Source of the DNA: Roseateles noduli
GTDB taxonomy: Bacteria; Pseudomonadota; Gammaproteobacteria; Burkholderiales; Burkholderiaceae_C
Direction of reading: 5' to 3'
DNA length: 64,000 bases
NCBI GenBank assembly: GCA_002205125.1
Contig: NIOE01000003.1
Coordinates: 434,001-498,000, forward strand
Shown piece by piece: positions 1-9,935 of this stretch. The notes beneath the pieces were generated by a model. That model was not told the DNA's origin. It ran no database searches and saw only the letters and a program-made list of their open reading frames with translations. Every line of letters starts with the position of its first letter. Within the stretch, counting starts at the first letter, position 1. Made by a program: the position numbers and the translations under genes.

Positions 1-72
1 GGCCGGCACGCTCAGCGCCACTGCCAGCGCCGCGGCGCCCATCGGAATGGAAAGCTTCTTGAAGTTGGTCAT
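1..72 (-). CDS. 5' end of an exported protein (partial)
   Basis: Only the first 24 codons are inside the window. The start is ATG at 72 on the minus strand, preceded by a good Shine-Dalgarno (AAGGAG, about 7 bases upstream). The peptide begins MTNFKKLSIP and continues with an Ala/Val/Leu-rich stretch ending in SVPA. That is a charged n-region plus hydrophobic core, as in a Sec signal peptide, so the product is probably periplasmic or secreted. The function cannot be read from this fragment. It is divergent from the kinase remnant on its right. Confidence 0.6.
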   Translation of the reverse strand, partial: MTNFKKLSIPMGAAALAVALSVPA

Positions 73-224
73 GGTTGAACTCCTTGGATTGAAAGTGATC
101 CTGCACACGACATCGATCGGTCTATCGACTGGCGATCGGACTGGAGACCGGTGCCGCTGCGTCGGCGCGCGTTTCAAACGCCTTGAGATCTACTCTAGGC
201 GCGAGCGACCGACATGAGGCGGAC

Positions 225-1076
225 ATGCGGATGACCGTTTTGTCATCGTTGCGCAGCGCGGGTGGGCTGCTTCGCGCGTTGCGGCAACGCGTCGACCAGT
301 TGACCGCGATGCTGGAACGCCAGCGCCGGTCGCAGGCGCAGGTGGAAGCCTTCAGCGCCAACGTCGCGCATGAGCTGCGCATGCCGCTGGCGACCTTGAT
401 CACCGGCACCGAACTGACGATGCGCGAGGGTGACCTGCCGCCGCAGGCGCGGGAGCGGCTGGGCGCGAACCTCGAGGAACTGCGCCGCATGCAAGGCATC
501 GTGGGCGACATGCTGTTCCTGTCGCGGGCCTACGGCGGGCACCGGGCGCGCCGGCAAGGAGTGGACAGCCTCGCCGCGCTGGCGGCCGAAGTGGCGTCGT
601 ACCACGACGCCTCGCTCGAGGAGGCCGGCCTCACGCTGCGCGTCGACGGCGACGCCGCTGGCGACTTCGACGCCGCGCTGCTCAAGCGCGCCCTGTCCAA
701 CCTGATCGGCAACGCGACGCGCTACGCCGTCGCGGGGAGCGTGCTGCGCGTCGGCATCGAGGGACAGCGCTCGGGGCTGGTCCGGCTGTGGGTCGCCAAC
801 ACGGGGCCGGCCATCGCCGCGCAGCGGCTGCCGCGCCTGTTCGACCGGTTCATGAGCACCGAGGCCGCGAGCGGCGACGACCACCTCGGCCTGGGTCTGT
901 CGATCGTCGATGCGATCGCGCGCATGCACGGCGGCGCACCGTTCGCGCGCTCCGACGAACGGGAGACGCGCATCGGGTTCACGTTGAGCGGCGGCATGTC
1001 CGGGCGCGCCTACACTGCGCGCCGTTCCCAGCCCTCGGCCGCGACGCTGCCGTCGTCGCCCACCCTGCCTCCATGA
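225..1076 (+). CDS. Sensor histidine kinase lacking its sensor half (remnant or cytosolic kinase)
   Basis: The product contains a HisKA dimerisation domain with H-box FSANVAHELRMPL and a HATPase domain with an N-box (LKRALSNLIGNATRYA), a weakened G1 box (VANTGPAI) and G2 GLGLSIV. The stretch after the H-box, ending GDMLFLSRA, resembles heavy-metal sensors of the CusS/CopS type. Those kinases are normally about 450 residues with two membrane segments, a periplasmic sensor and HAMP. Here only about 280 residues remain, no membrane segment precedes the H-box, and only some 110 bases separate the gene from the divergent gene on the left. No response regulator is adjacent. The start is uncertain: ATG 225 or 231, or TTG 183. 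It may be a decaying fragment or a soluble kinase. Its stop overlaps the next start (ATGA). Confidence 0.7.
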   Translation: MRMTVLSSLRSAGGLLRALRQRVDQLTAMLERQRRSQAQVEAFSANVAHELRMPLATLITGTELTMREGDLPPQARERLGANLEELRRMQGIVGDMLFLSRAYGGHRARRQGVDSLAALAAEVASYHDASLEEAGLTLRVDGDAAGDFDAALLKRALSNLIGNATRYAVAGSVLRVGIEGQRSGLVRLWVANTGPAIAAQRLPRLFDRFMSTEAASGDDHLGLGLSIVDAIARMHGGAPFARSDERETRIGFTLSGGMSGRAYTARRSQPSAATLPSSPTLPP

Positions 1077-2407
1077 CCGATCGCCTGCTCCACTTCGTCC
1101 AGCACCCGTTCGGACGCCGCGTCGCGCGGTGGTTCAATCTGCCGCAACCGGTGCCATTGACGCGCCGGCAGGACGCGTGGGTCGAGGAGGAACTGGCCGG
1201 TCGACCCGTCCTCGCGATCGCCCCGGGCAGCAGCGCGCCGCTGCCGTCGCTGCTGGCCGCCATCGTCGCGCAAGGCGGCACGCCCAGCGGCGACGGTCCC
1301 GTGCGCACGCTCGTGATCGATGCGACCGGCTGCCGCAACGTGGCGGCCCTGCGCGCGCTGTTCGAGCAGTCGCAGCTGGCGATGGTCCGCCTCGCGCCGG
1401 GCGGGCGCGTCCTCGCGCTGACCTCGGCCGGCGTCATGAGCGCGGCCGAAGCGGCCTGCCTGCACGCGGTCCAGGGCTTCGTCCGGGCGTTGGCGAAGGA
1501 AGTCGGCCGACGCGGTGCGACGGCCAATGCGCTCGTGCTGCAAGAAGGCGCGGCCTCGATGGAATCGCTAGCGGGCGCCCTGCGATTCTTCGGCACGGAC
1601 CGCGCCGCGTATGTGTCGGGACAGGTGCTGTCCTGGCGCAAGGACGTGGATCCACCGCTGGCACTATCCCTCGATGAGGGCCGCGCCCCGGTGGCCGTCG
1701 TCACGGGCGCGGCGGGCGGCATCGGCGCGGCCACGGCCCGGCGGCTGGCGCTGGACGGCATGCGCGTGCTGTGCGTCGACGTGCCCGCGGCGCGTCAGCC
1801 GCTGGAGGTGCTGGCGCGCGAGATCGGCGGTTCGCTGCTGGCCGCGGACCTGACCGCGCCGGGTGCCGTCGACGAACTGGTCGACGCCGTGCGACGCCTG
1901 CACGGCGTGGACGTGCTGGTGCACAACGCGGGCATCACGCGCGACCGGACGCTGGCGCGGATGTCGGCGTCCGAATGGGATGCGGTGATGGCGGTGAACC
2001 TGGCGGCGATCCTGGCGATCGATGCGCGGCTGGACGAGGCCGGCCTGCTGAATCCCGGCGTGCGCGAGATCTGCCTGTCGTCGATCAGCGGCATCGCCGG
2101 CAATGCGGGGCAGACCAACTACAGCGCCTCGAAGGCCGCCTTGATCGGCTATGTGGGCGCGCGGGCGGCGACGCTCGACGAGCGCGGCGGCACGATCAAC
2201 GCGGTCGCGCCCGGCTTCATCGAGACTGCGATGACGCGTCGCATGCCGCTGATGGTGCGCGAGGCGGGCCGGCGCCTGAACGCGCTCAAGCAGGGCGGCA
2301 CGCCGGCGGACGTGGCGGAGGCGATCGCCTTCGTGGCGTCGCCGGGGGCACACCCGCTCACCGGTCAGGTGCTGCGGGTGTGCGGGCAGTCCTTGCTGGG
2401 CGCCTGA
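1073..2407 (+). CDS. Two-domain short-chain dehydrogenase, FabG4-like 3-oxoacyl-ACP reductase
   Basis: Predicted cytosolic NAD(P)H-dependent ketoreductase of 444 residues, roughly twice the usual FabG length of ~245. Residues 1-200 look like a degenerate Rossmann domain without catalytic residues. Residues 205-444 are a complete SDR: nucleotide-binding TGAAGGIG at 211-218, the NAG motif (VHNAG), Ser in the LSSISG segment, and catalytic Tyr350 and Lys354 (YSASK). This layout matches the high-molecular-weight FabG group (FabG4 of mycobacteria), which reduces 3-oxoacyl-ACP or 3-oxoacyl-CoA. The true substrate cannot be told from sequence. The start codon overlaps the stop of the kinase remnant by the ATGA pattern, suggesting translational coupling. 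Confidence 0.85.
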   Translation: MTDRLLHFVQHPFGRRVARWFNLPQPVPLTRRQDAWVEEELAGRPVLAIAPGSSAPLPSLLAAIVAQGGTPSGDGPVRTLVIDATGCRNVAALRALFEQSQLAMVRLAPGGRVLALTSAGVMSAAEAACLHAVQGFVRALAKEVGRRGATANALVLQEGAASMESLAGALRFFGTDRAAYVSGQVLSWRKDVDPPLALSLDEGRAPVAVVTGAAGGIGAATARRLALDGMRVLCVDVPAARQPLEVLAREIGGSLLAADLTAPGAVDELVDAVRRLHGVDVLVHNAGITRDRTLARMSASEWDAVMAVNLAAILAIDARLDEAGLLNPGVREICLSSISGIAGNAGQTNYSASKAALIGYVGARAATLDERGGTINAVAPGFIETAMTRRMPLMVREAGRRLNALKQGGTPADVAEAIAFVASPGAHPLTGQVLRVCGQSLLGA

Positions 2408-2428
2408 GCGCCCGGCAGGTCTGCGGCG

Positions 2429-2584
2429 TCAGATGTATCCCAGCAGCAGCAGGACGATAAGGATCAGGACGACCAGGCCCAGGCCGCCGCTGGGGCCGTA
2501 GCCCCAGCTTCGGCTGTGAGGCCAGGACGGCAAGGCGCCGACGAGCAGCAGGATGAGGATGACGAGCAGGATGGTGCTGATCAT
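2429..2584 (-). CDS. DUF3309 family small membrane protein
   Basis: A 51-residue peptide starting MISTILLVIL. It has two hydrophobic segments (about residues 3-17 and 35-51) separated by a Trp/Ser/Gly/Pro loop containing WGYGPSGGLG. That pattern is the hallmark of the DUF3309 family, common in proteobacteria and of unknown function. A good ribosome site (GGAG) lies about 8 bases before ATG 2584. It is convergent with the SDR gene, 21 bases away. Probably an inner-membrane peptide. Confidence 0.75.
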   Translation of the reverse strand: MISTILLVILILLLVGALPSWPHSRSWGYGPSGGLGLVVLILIVLLLLGYI

Positions 2585-2736
2585 GCGGATCTCCGGAATG
2601 TTGTGACGTGGGTCGGGCCCGTCGCGCGGCGCAGGGCGCTTGACGCGGGCGGCATGGGCTCCTTACGGCAACCCCTGTGCCCGGTGTACGAACGCGGGGA
2701 CAGGACGACGTCGAACCACGGCCATCGGATGTCGAT

Positions 2737-2759
2737 TCGTCCGACATATCGTCGGACGA
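2737..2759. promoter_or_regulatory. Inverted repeat upstream of recQ, candidate operator
   Basis: Perfect 9-bp arms TCGTCCGAC and GTCGGACGA are separated by ATATC, ending 61 bases before the recQ start. It is not a LexA box of the CTGT-N8-ACAG type. It could be a repressor site or a transcript hairpin; the binding protein is unknown. The rest of 2585-2820 shows no gene. Confidence 0.35.
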
Positions 2760-2820
2760 TTCAGGCTCACGGCTTGCTCAAGGCGGACGGGAACCTTCAC
2801 CCTGCCCGCTTCGACACCTC

Positions 2821-4551
<1,731 letters not shown>

Positions 4552-4821
4552 GCGGACTCAGCAGTCTGCGCGCCGACTTCATCGCGCTCCTGCTCTCGCC
4601 TCCCCCAAGTCTCCCCCATTGGTCGGCCCCCTTCATGGCCCCACTCGGGGCGATGCGCCGCGTCGTAGCTTCAGGGAGCATGAGGTTGTCGCGCAGAGAT
4701 TTTTTGAGGCACGTCAACGGAACGCCGGATTTCTGTCGCGACACCCGCCGGCTGGCTTGCTTCGTGATCGCACCGGCAGCAGCATGTCAGCCCTCACCAG
4801 TTCCTCAAAGATCCCGTTTCC

Positions 4822-5097
4822 ATGACCCCGCTGAATACCCCTCCCACTTACCAGCTACAGGTGCCTGAAGAGATCTGCCACCTGATCGACCGAGCGGCAG
4901 CGACTGCGAGCAAGTCACGCGCCGATTTCATGCTGAATGCACTCTTGGATGGCGCCCAGAGTGCACTGCTGGAACAGTCGCTCTTCCGCGTGAGTGACGA
5001 GCAGATGGAGGCCTTTGAGAGGGCGCTCGAAAAGCCATTGGACGAAGATCTCGCATTCCAGAAATTCCTGGCGAGGAAGGCGCCATGGAAGACCTGA
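4822..5097 (+). CDS. TacA-type (DUF1778) antitoxin, now without its toxin
   Basis: A 91-residue protein with an N-terminal ribbon-helix-helix segment (VPEEICHLIDRAAATASKSR) and the usual C-terminal toxin-binding tail ending FLARKAPWKT. In the family such antitoxins neutralise GNAT acetyltransferase toxins (TacT/AtaT) that modify aminoacyl-tRNA, and they repress their own operon as DNA-binding dimers. The reading frame looks complete and of normal length. The toxin that should follow directly is missing except for a short 3' remnant (see 5101-5193). Local composition is poorer in GC than the neighbours (34 of 60 bases in 4921-4980, counted by hand), which fits an acquired module. The 270 bases before it (4552-4821) hold no gene I can support. 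Confidence 0.8.
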   Translation: MTPLNTPPTYQLQVPEEICHLIDRAAATASKSRADFMLNALLDGAQSALLEQSLFRVSDEQMEAFERALEKPLDEDLAFQKFLARKAPWKT

Positions 5098-5100
5098 AGC

Positions 5101-5193
5101 TTTGCGATCGACGACCGGGCCAAATCCTTCTATCTTCACCAGGGCTGGAGGCTGTCACCCATCGATCCGATGCTCGTCATGGTTCCGCTTTGA
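5101..5193 (+). pseudogene. 3' remnant of a TacT-like GNAT acetyltransferase toxin
   Basis: Reading codon by codon from 5101 gives FAIDDRAKSFYLHQGWRLSP and then an eight-residue tail, IDPMLVMV, with PL before TGA 5193. GNAT toxins paired with DUF1778 antitoxins end in just this way: an alpha-helix ending RAxxFYxxxGF, then SPxDPxxLMxxL and stop. The remnant begins one codon after the antitoxin stop and is even in the antitoxin frame, so about 130 codons of toxin appear to have been removed by one deletion. It has no start codon of its own and should be inactive. Confidence 0.7.
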
Positions 5194-5197
5194 TGGG

Positions 5198-6088
5198 TCA
5201 TTTCGCGCCTTCGCCCACCATCCTCATGATCACCCCCGCCGTCCTCTGCAGCAGCGGCGTCGCCCGCTTGCTGGTCGGCGTGACCAGGCACAGGGTGCTC
5301 TGGATGTCGGCCTTCGCGAACGGGGTCGTGACCAGACGTTCCGGCTTCTCGTAGATCTGCAGCGCGTCCTCGCCCAGCGCCGCATGCCCGATGCCGGCCG
5401 CGACGCAGTCCAGGATCGCCGGGACGCTCGCCACCTCCCAGCGCACGTCGAGCTGCACGCCCGCCATCGCCGCCGCCTGCTCCATCAGCGCGCGGAAGAT
5501 GTGCCCCCGCTGCGGCATCACCAGCGCATACCGCGACAGCTGCGACAGCGTCGGCGGCCGCGCGGGCGCCTGGTCCTTGGGGCTCACCAGGCACAGCCGC
5601 TCGCGCCGCAGCGGCAGGATCTCCAGCGCCGGCACCGGCTCGGGGTTGTAGACCAGCGCCAGGTCCGTGCGCCCGGTCAGCAGCCACTCGGTCAGATGGA
5701 CCGAGAAGCCCTCCATGATCGTCAGCCGCGCCTGCGGCATCTCCGCCTGGAAGGCCCGGATCAGCGCCAGCGTGTGCAGCCGCGCCAGCGTCGGCGGCAT
5801 CGCGATCGTGATCTGCCCGACCGGCTCGCTGCGCCGTGCACGCAGGTCGTCCTTCGCGTGGCTGACCAGGTTCAGGATGTCCTGCCCGTGCTGCAGCAGC
5901 CGACGACCGGCCTCGGTCAGTTCCACGCCGCGGCCGTTGCGCAGCAGCAGGGTCTCGTGCAGCTCCGTCTCCAGCGCGCGCACCTGCCGGCTCAGGGCCG
6001 GTTGCGCCACGCCCAGCACCATCGCGGCCTTGCTGAAGCTGCCGTGCTCGGCCACATGGACGAAAGTCTCCAGTTGCGTCAGGTTCAT
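5198..6088 (-). CDS. LysR-family transcriptional regulator, probable regulator of the protocatechuate operon
   Basis: A 296-residue protein with the N-terminal winged helix-turn-helix of LysR proteins (MNLTQLETFVHVAEHGSFSK, then AAMVLGVAQPALSRQVRALE) and a C-terminal substrate-binding domain from about residue 90. It is transcribed away from the ligK/ligIABC gene set, the standard arrangement for a LysR activator and its target. An 8-bp inverted repeat lies between them (6108-6138). The effector is not identifiable; protocatechuate or a ring-cleavage intermediate is the obvious candidate by context. Its 3' end stops 4 bases from the toxin remnant. Confidence 0.9.
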   Translation of the reverse strand: MNLTQLETFVHVAEHGSFSKAAMVLGVAQPALSRQVRALETELHETLLLRNGRGVELTEAGRRLLQHGQDILNLVSHAKDDLRARRSEPVGQITIAMPPTLARLHTLALIRAFQAEMPQARLTIMEGFSVHLTEWLLTGRTDLALVYNPEPVPALEILPLRRERLCLVSPKDQAPARPPTLSQLSRYALVMPQRGHIFRALMEQAAAMAGVQLDVRWEVASVPAILDCVAAGIGHAALGEDALQIYEKPERLVTTPFAKADIQSTLCLVTPTSKRATPLLQRTAGVIMRMVGEGAK

Positions 6089-6107
6089 GCCCGCATGCTC
6101 TCACGAA

Positions 6108-6138
6108 CCGGCATGGCCCTGCACCCGCGTCATGCCGG
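6108..6138. promoter_or_regulatory. Inverted repeat in the lysR / lig divergent promoter
   Basis: Arms CCGGCATG and CATGCCGG are perfect over 8 bp with a 15-bp spacer, in the 140-base region between the LysR start and the first catabolic gene. Position and size suit a LysR-type recognition site. Inference from layout only. Confidence 0.4.
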
Positions 6139-6228
6139 ATCGGAATAGCAGCTAGTGGAACCCAGAACTGGATGGCCAGTGCCGACGGGACCAGAATCCG
6201 CCCCACTCGACCGCTTCCGGACCCGCCC

Positions 6229-6924
6229 GTGATCGCACCTCTCGCCGGCCTCTCCTCGATGGCCACCCGCGCCCTGCTGGCGGACCTGTCCGCGGCCTAC
6301 ACCGCCGCGCACGGCCTGGAGATCCGGTTCGAATCGATAGGCGGCGTGGACGCCGCCCGGCGCGTGGAGACGGGCGAGTCGCTGGACCTCGTCGTCCTGG
6401 CCGCCGATGCGATGGAACGGCTGCTGGGCGCCGGCCGCCTACGCGCCGGGTCGTTGCGGCCGATCGCCGACTCGCCGATGTTCATCGCGTCGCCGCAAGG
6501 CCATGCCCGCCCCGCCGTCGACACCGCCGAGGCGCTGCGTCAGGCCCTGCTCGGCGCGCGGGCCGTCGGCTACTCCACCGGCCCGAGCGGCCAGGCACTG
6601 CTGAAGCTGCTCGAGGACTGGGGCCTGCGCAACGCCCTCGCCGACCGCCTGCGTCAATCCCCCGCCGGCGTGCCCGTGGCGAAGATGGTCGCGCAAGGCG
6701 ACGTCGACCTCGGCTTCCAGCAGTTGAGCGAGCTCCTGGGTCACGGCGGCCTGACGATCCTCGGCCCCACGCCACCCGGACTGGAAATCGTCACCCGATT
6801 CACCGCCGCCGTCGCCGCGACCAGCGCCGAACCCGCCACCGCGCAGCGTGTGGTCGACGATTTCGCCTCCGCCCGCCACGACGCACTGCGGCGCCGGCTG
6901 GGCCTGGCTTCACCGGCCGCGTGA
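6229..6924 (+). CDS. ModA-like type 2 periplasmic-binding-fold protein without signal peptide
   Basis: About 231 residues from GTG 6229 (an ATG at 6172 would add 19). The sequence has the pattern of small type 2 substrate-binding folds: [37 protein letters not shown], then a central [19 protein letters not shown] and [11 protein letters not shown]. No signal peptide is visible, so it may be a cytoplasmic ligand sensor rather than a transporter subunit. Genes of this type are found beside ligK-like aldolases in Burkholderiales (from memory). It is the first gene of the lig set, 79 bases before ligK. The function in the pathway is unknown. Confidence 0.65.
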   Translation: MIAPLAGLSSMATRALLADLSAAYTAAHGLEIRFESIGGVDAARRVETGESLDLVVLAADAMERLLGAGRLRAGSLRPIADSPMFIASPQGHARPAVDTAEALRQALLGARAVGYSTGPSGQALLKLLEDWGLRNALADRLRQSPAGVPVAKMVAQGDVDLGFQQLSELLGHGGLTILGPTPPGLEIVTRFTAAVAATSAEPATAQRVVDDFASARHDALRRRLGLASPAA

Positions 6925-7003
6925 ACGCGCGCACCACGCCCGTCGACGTCCTCGCCACCGTCATTCGATTCCCCGATCAGTTCCTCCCAAGAAGGATTCC
7001 GCC

Positions 7004-7687
7004 ATGTACGAACTTGGTGTCGTGTACCGCAACATCACCCGCGCGGACCGCGTCGCCGCCGACGCGCTCGGCAGCTTCGGCGCCGCGACCGTCCATGAGG
7101 CGCTGGGGCGCCTCGGCCTGCTCAAGCCCTACATGCGGCCCATCCAGTCCGGCGTCGCGGTCTCGGGGACGGCCGTCACGGTGCTGCTGCAACCCGGCGA
7201 CAACTGGATGCTGCACGTCGCCGCCGAGCAGATCCGCGAAGGCGACATCGTCGTCGCCGGCGTCACTTCCGAGTGCGGCGACGGCTACTTCGGCGACCTG
7301 CTGGCGACCTCGTTCAAGGCCCGCGGCGCCCGCGCGCTGATCATCGACGGCGGCGTGCGCGACGTCCGCACGCTCAACGAGATGGGCTTCCCCGTGTGGA
7401 GCAAGTGCATCTCCGCCAAGGGCACGATCAAGGCGACGCCGGGCTCGGTGAACATCCCCGTGGTCTGCGCCGGCGCGCTGGTCCATCCGGGGGACGTGAT
7501 CGTCGCCGACGACGACGGCATCGTCTGCGTGCCGGCCGCGCAGGCGCGCAAGACGCTGGACGCCGCCGCCGCCCGCGAAGCCAACGAGGGCGCCAAGCGC
7601 GAGCAGTTCGCCGCCGGCGTGCTCGGCCTGGACATGTACAAGATGCGCGAGCCGCTGGCCAAGGCCGGCTTGCGATACATCGACTGA
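7004..7687 (+). CDS. ligK: 4-carboxy-4-hydroxy-2-oxoadipate aldolase / oxaloacetate decarboxylase
   Basis: Predicted 227-residue class II aldolase of the RraA/HMG-aldolase family. It splits 4-carboxy-4-hydroxy-2-oxoadipate into pyruvate and oxaloacetate, the last step of protocatechuate 4,5-cleavage, using a divalent metal. The family signature is clear: [20 protein letters not shown] and [20 protein letters not shown], with the Arg-Asp pair at 119-120 that binds substrate and metal. Length is normal. A ribosome site (AGAAGG) precedes ATG 7004. The equivalent gene in Comamonas is pmdF. Confidence 0.93.
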   Translation: MYELGVVYRNITRADRVAADALGSFGAATVHEALGRLGLLKPYMRPIQSGVAVSGTAVTVLLQPGDNWMLHVAAEQIREGDIVVAGVTSECGDGYFGDLLATSFKARGARALIIDGGVRDVRTLNEMGFPVWSKCISAKGTIKATPGSVNIPVVCAGALVHPGDVIVADDDGIVCVPAAQARKTLDAAAAREANEGAKREQFAAGVLGLDMYKMREPLAKAGLRYID

Positions 7688-7807
7688 GTGCCACCTTCCG
7701 CAGTACCCGCACCACAACACCGCAGTTCCAAGCAGCAGTTCCCATCCACCCGAGCGCCCCGCCTTGCAGAGGGCGCCGACGACAAGAGATCGACGGAGAC
7801 AACGACG

Positions 7808-8920
7808 ATGACTGCCTTCACCTCCACGCCGGATTCCAGCACCGGAGTTCCGTACTGCCACCGCCGCTGGCCCTCACCCCTGCCCTCTCCCGCAAGCGGG
7901 AGAGGGAGCAAGACCGGGCGCACCGGGCAAGTCCTGACCCTCGCGGCCGTTCTCCTGACTGCGATGCTGCCGCGCCTGGCCGCTGCCCAGGCCAGCGCGT
8001 CGGCCACGCCGGCCGTGGATTGGCCGACCAGGCCCGTGCGCATCATCACGCCCTTCCCGGCCGGTGCCGGTCCGGAGACCGTGGCCCGTGTGGTCGCGGA
8101 GAAGCTCTCCAAGAAGTGGGGCAAGCCGGTGATCGTCGAGAACAAGCCCGGCGCCAACGGCTTCATCGCGATCGACGCCTTCAAGCGCGGCGCCACCGAC
8201 GGCCACGACCTGATCCAGCTGGACAACGTCCACCTGGTCGTCTATCCGCATCTGTTCAAGAAGCTGCCCTACGACCCGGTGAAGGACTTCGATCCGATCG
8301 CGCCGCTGTTCAAGACCTACTTCTTCGTCGGCGTGCCGGCCAACAGCAAGTACAAGACCGTCGGCGACATCGTGGCCGACGCCAAGGCCCATCCCAACGC
8401 GCTGAACTACGGCTCCTGGTCGGTCGGCAATCCGGTGCACCTGGGCGCGGCGCAGCTCGAGGCGATGACGAAGACGCAGATGACGCACGTGGTCTACAAG
8501 GAGACCTCGATGCTCTACACCGCCGTGGCCAACGGCGAACTGAACTTCGCGCTCGGCTCGATGGCGACGGCCGGACCGCTGCAGCGCGCCGGCAAGATCC
8601 GCTTCATCGCCGTCACCGGACCGAAGCGCCATCCGGCCTTCCCCGACCTGCCCACCGTCAGCGAGTCCGGCGGCCCCGCCGGCTACGAGGTCACCGGCTG
8701 GACCACCATCGCCGCGCCGCGCGGGCTGCCCAGGGCGGTGCAGGAGAAGATCCAGCGCGACATCGAGGCCGCCCTGGCCGAGCCCGACATCCGCGAGCGC
8801 TACGCCACCTTCGGCTACGACGTGTTCCCGACGACGAAGGAGCAGTACCAGGCCTTCATCGCCAGCGAATCCGCCAAGTACGCCGACCTGATCAAGCGGC
8901 TCAACATCTCGCTGGACTGA
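7808..8920 (+). CDS. Bug-family tripartite tricarboxylate transporter receptor
   Basis: A 370-residue periplasmic solute receptor of the Bug/TctC family: WPTRPVRIITPFPAGAGPET near the mature N-terminus, then GKPVIVENKPGANGFIAID, KLPYDPVKDFDPIAPL and a C-terminal region ending LIKRLNISLD. By position it probably binds an aromatic acid or pathway intermediate, but no TctA/TctB membrane genes are here. The signal peptide is odd. The hydrophobic core (VLTLAAVLLTAMLP) begins only at about residue 42, because a palindromic repeat (7883-7906) is read as PLPSPASGRGS before it. No in-frame ATG lies nearer the core, so either the long n-region works or the export signal is damaged. Confidence 0.88.
   Translation: MTAFTSTPDSSTGVPYCHRRWPSPLPSPASGRGSKTGRTGQVLTLAAVLLTAMLPRLAAAQASASATPAVDWPTRPVRIITPFPAGAGPETVARVVAEKLSKKWGKPVIVENKPGANGFIAIDAFKRGATDGHDLIQLDNVHLVVYPHLFKKLPYDPVKDFDPIAPLFKTYFFVGVPANSKYKTVGDIVADAKAHPNALNYGSWSVGNPVHLGAAQLEAMTKTQMTHVVYKETSMLYTAVANGELNFALGSMATAGPLQRAGKIRFIAVTGPKRHPAFPDLPTVSESGGPAGYEVTGWTTIAAPRGLPRAVQEKIQRDIEAALAEPDIRERYATFGYDVFPTTKEQYQAFIASESAKYADLIKRLNISLD
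7883..7906. repeat. REP-like palindrome inside the Bug receptor signal region
   Basis: CCCTCTCCCGC and GCGGGAGAGGG form 11-bp perfect arms around AA, flanked by CCCTCACCCCTG on the left and AGCAAGACCGG on the right. This sequence type is a common dispersed intergenic palindrome in GC-rich proteobacteria (from memory). Here it sits in frame within coding DNA. Confidence 0.6.
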
Positions 8921-8922
8921 TC

Positions 8923-9858
8923 ATGAGCATCGAAGCTGCCCAATCGCTGCGCGTCGGTCTCGTCGGTTACGGCGAGGTCGGCCGGATCCTCGCCGAAGAC
9001 CTGCGCGCCGCCGGCGTGGCGGTCAGCGCCTACGACCTGAAGCTGGAGTCGCCGTCCAGCGACGCGGACACGATGCGCGAGCACGCGGTCGAGTTCGGCG
9101 TCGAGCTGGGCGCCTCCGCGACGATGGTGGCGACGCCGGCCGACCTCGTGATCAGCGCGGTCACGGCCAGCCAGACGCTGGACGCCGCGCGGGCCGCCGC
9201 GGCCGGACTGAGGCCAGGCACCTTCGTGCTCGACTTCAACTCGGCCTCGCCCAAGGTCAAGCGCGCCGCGGCCGACGCGATGCATTCCGCCGGCGGCCGC
9301 TACGTCGAAGGCGCGGTCATGACCAGCGTCCCGCCCTATCGCATCCGCGTGCCGCTGCTGCTGGGCGGCCCGCACGCGCCCGCAGCCGAGCCGCTGTTGC
9401 GGCAGCTGGGCTTCGCGCCCACGATCGGCAGTGCGGAGATCGGCGTCGTCAGCGCGACCAAGATGTGCCGCAGCGTCATGATCAAGGGGCTGGAGGCGAT
9501 GGTCATCGAGAGCCTCACCTCGGCGCGCCACTACGGCGTCGAGGACGCGGTGCTCGCGTCGCTGAAGGAGACCTTCCCGGGCATCGACTGGGAGAAGCAG
9601 GCCGCCTACTTCTTCCAGCGCGTGATCCAGCACGGGCGACGCCGCAGCGAGGAGGTCCGCGAGGTCGCCGAGACCGTGCGCGACGCGGGCCTCACGCCGT
9701 GGAGCGCCGAAGGCACCGCCGAGCGCCAGGCCTGGATGGCCGACCTGGCCGAGGACGGCGTCTTCGGCCGGCGCGGCGAGGCGGACTTCGGCCGCAGCCC
9801 GGACTGGCGCACCGAGGCGGACCGGCTCCTGACTCACCTCGCCAAGCCGAAGCTGTGA
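8923..9858 (+). CDS. NAD(P)-dependent dehydrogenase, 6-phosphogluconate/3-hydroxyisobutyrate type with DUF1932
   Basis: A 311-residue beta-hydroxyacid dehydrogenase-like protein. The N-terminal Rossmann motif is VGLVGYGEVGRILAEDLRAA, followed by a typical VISAVTASQTLDAAR and LDFNSASP, and then the all-helical DUF1932 domain with KMCRSVMIKGLEAM (the Lys-containing catalytic helix). It lies 2 bases after the Bug receptor and is followed by ligI. It has no standard role in protocatechuate degradation. It may reduce or oxidise a pathway intermediate; this is inference. Cytosolic. Confidence 0.82.
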   Translation: MSIEAAQSLRVGLVGYGEVGRILAEDLRAAGVAVSAYDLKLESPSSDADTMREHAVEFGVELGASATMVATPADLVISAVTASQTLDAARAAAAGLRPGTFVLDFNSASPKVKRAAADAMHSAGGRYVEGAVMTSVPPYRIRVPLLLGGPHAPAAEPLLRQLGFAPTIGSAEIGVVSATKMCRSVMIKGLEAMVIESLTSARHYGVEDAVLASLKETFPGIDWEKQAAYFFQRVIQHGRRRSEEVREVAETVRDAGLTPWSAEGTAERQAWMADLAEDGVFGRRGEADFGRSPDWRTEADRLLTHLAKPKL

Positions 9859-9935
9859 GTTCCGGCAGCGGCTTGCCGGTCCCCTGATCGGTCCCCTGAT
9901 GGCTTGAGTTCCACGATTTTCACGAAGGACCCGCG

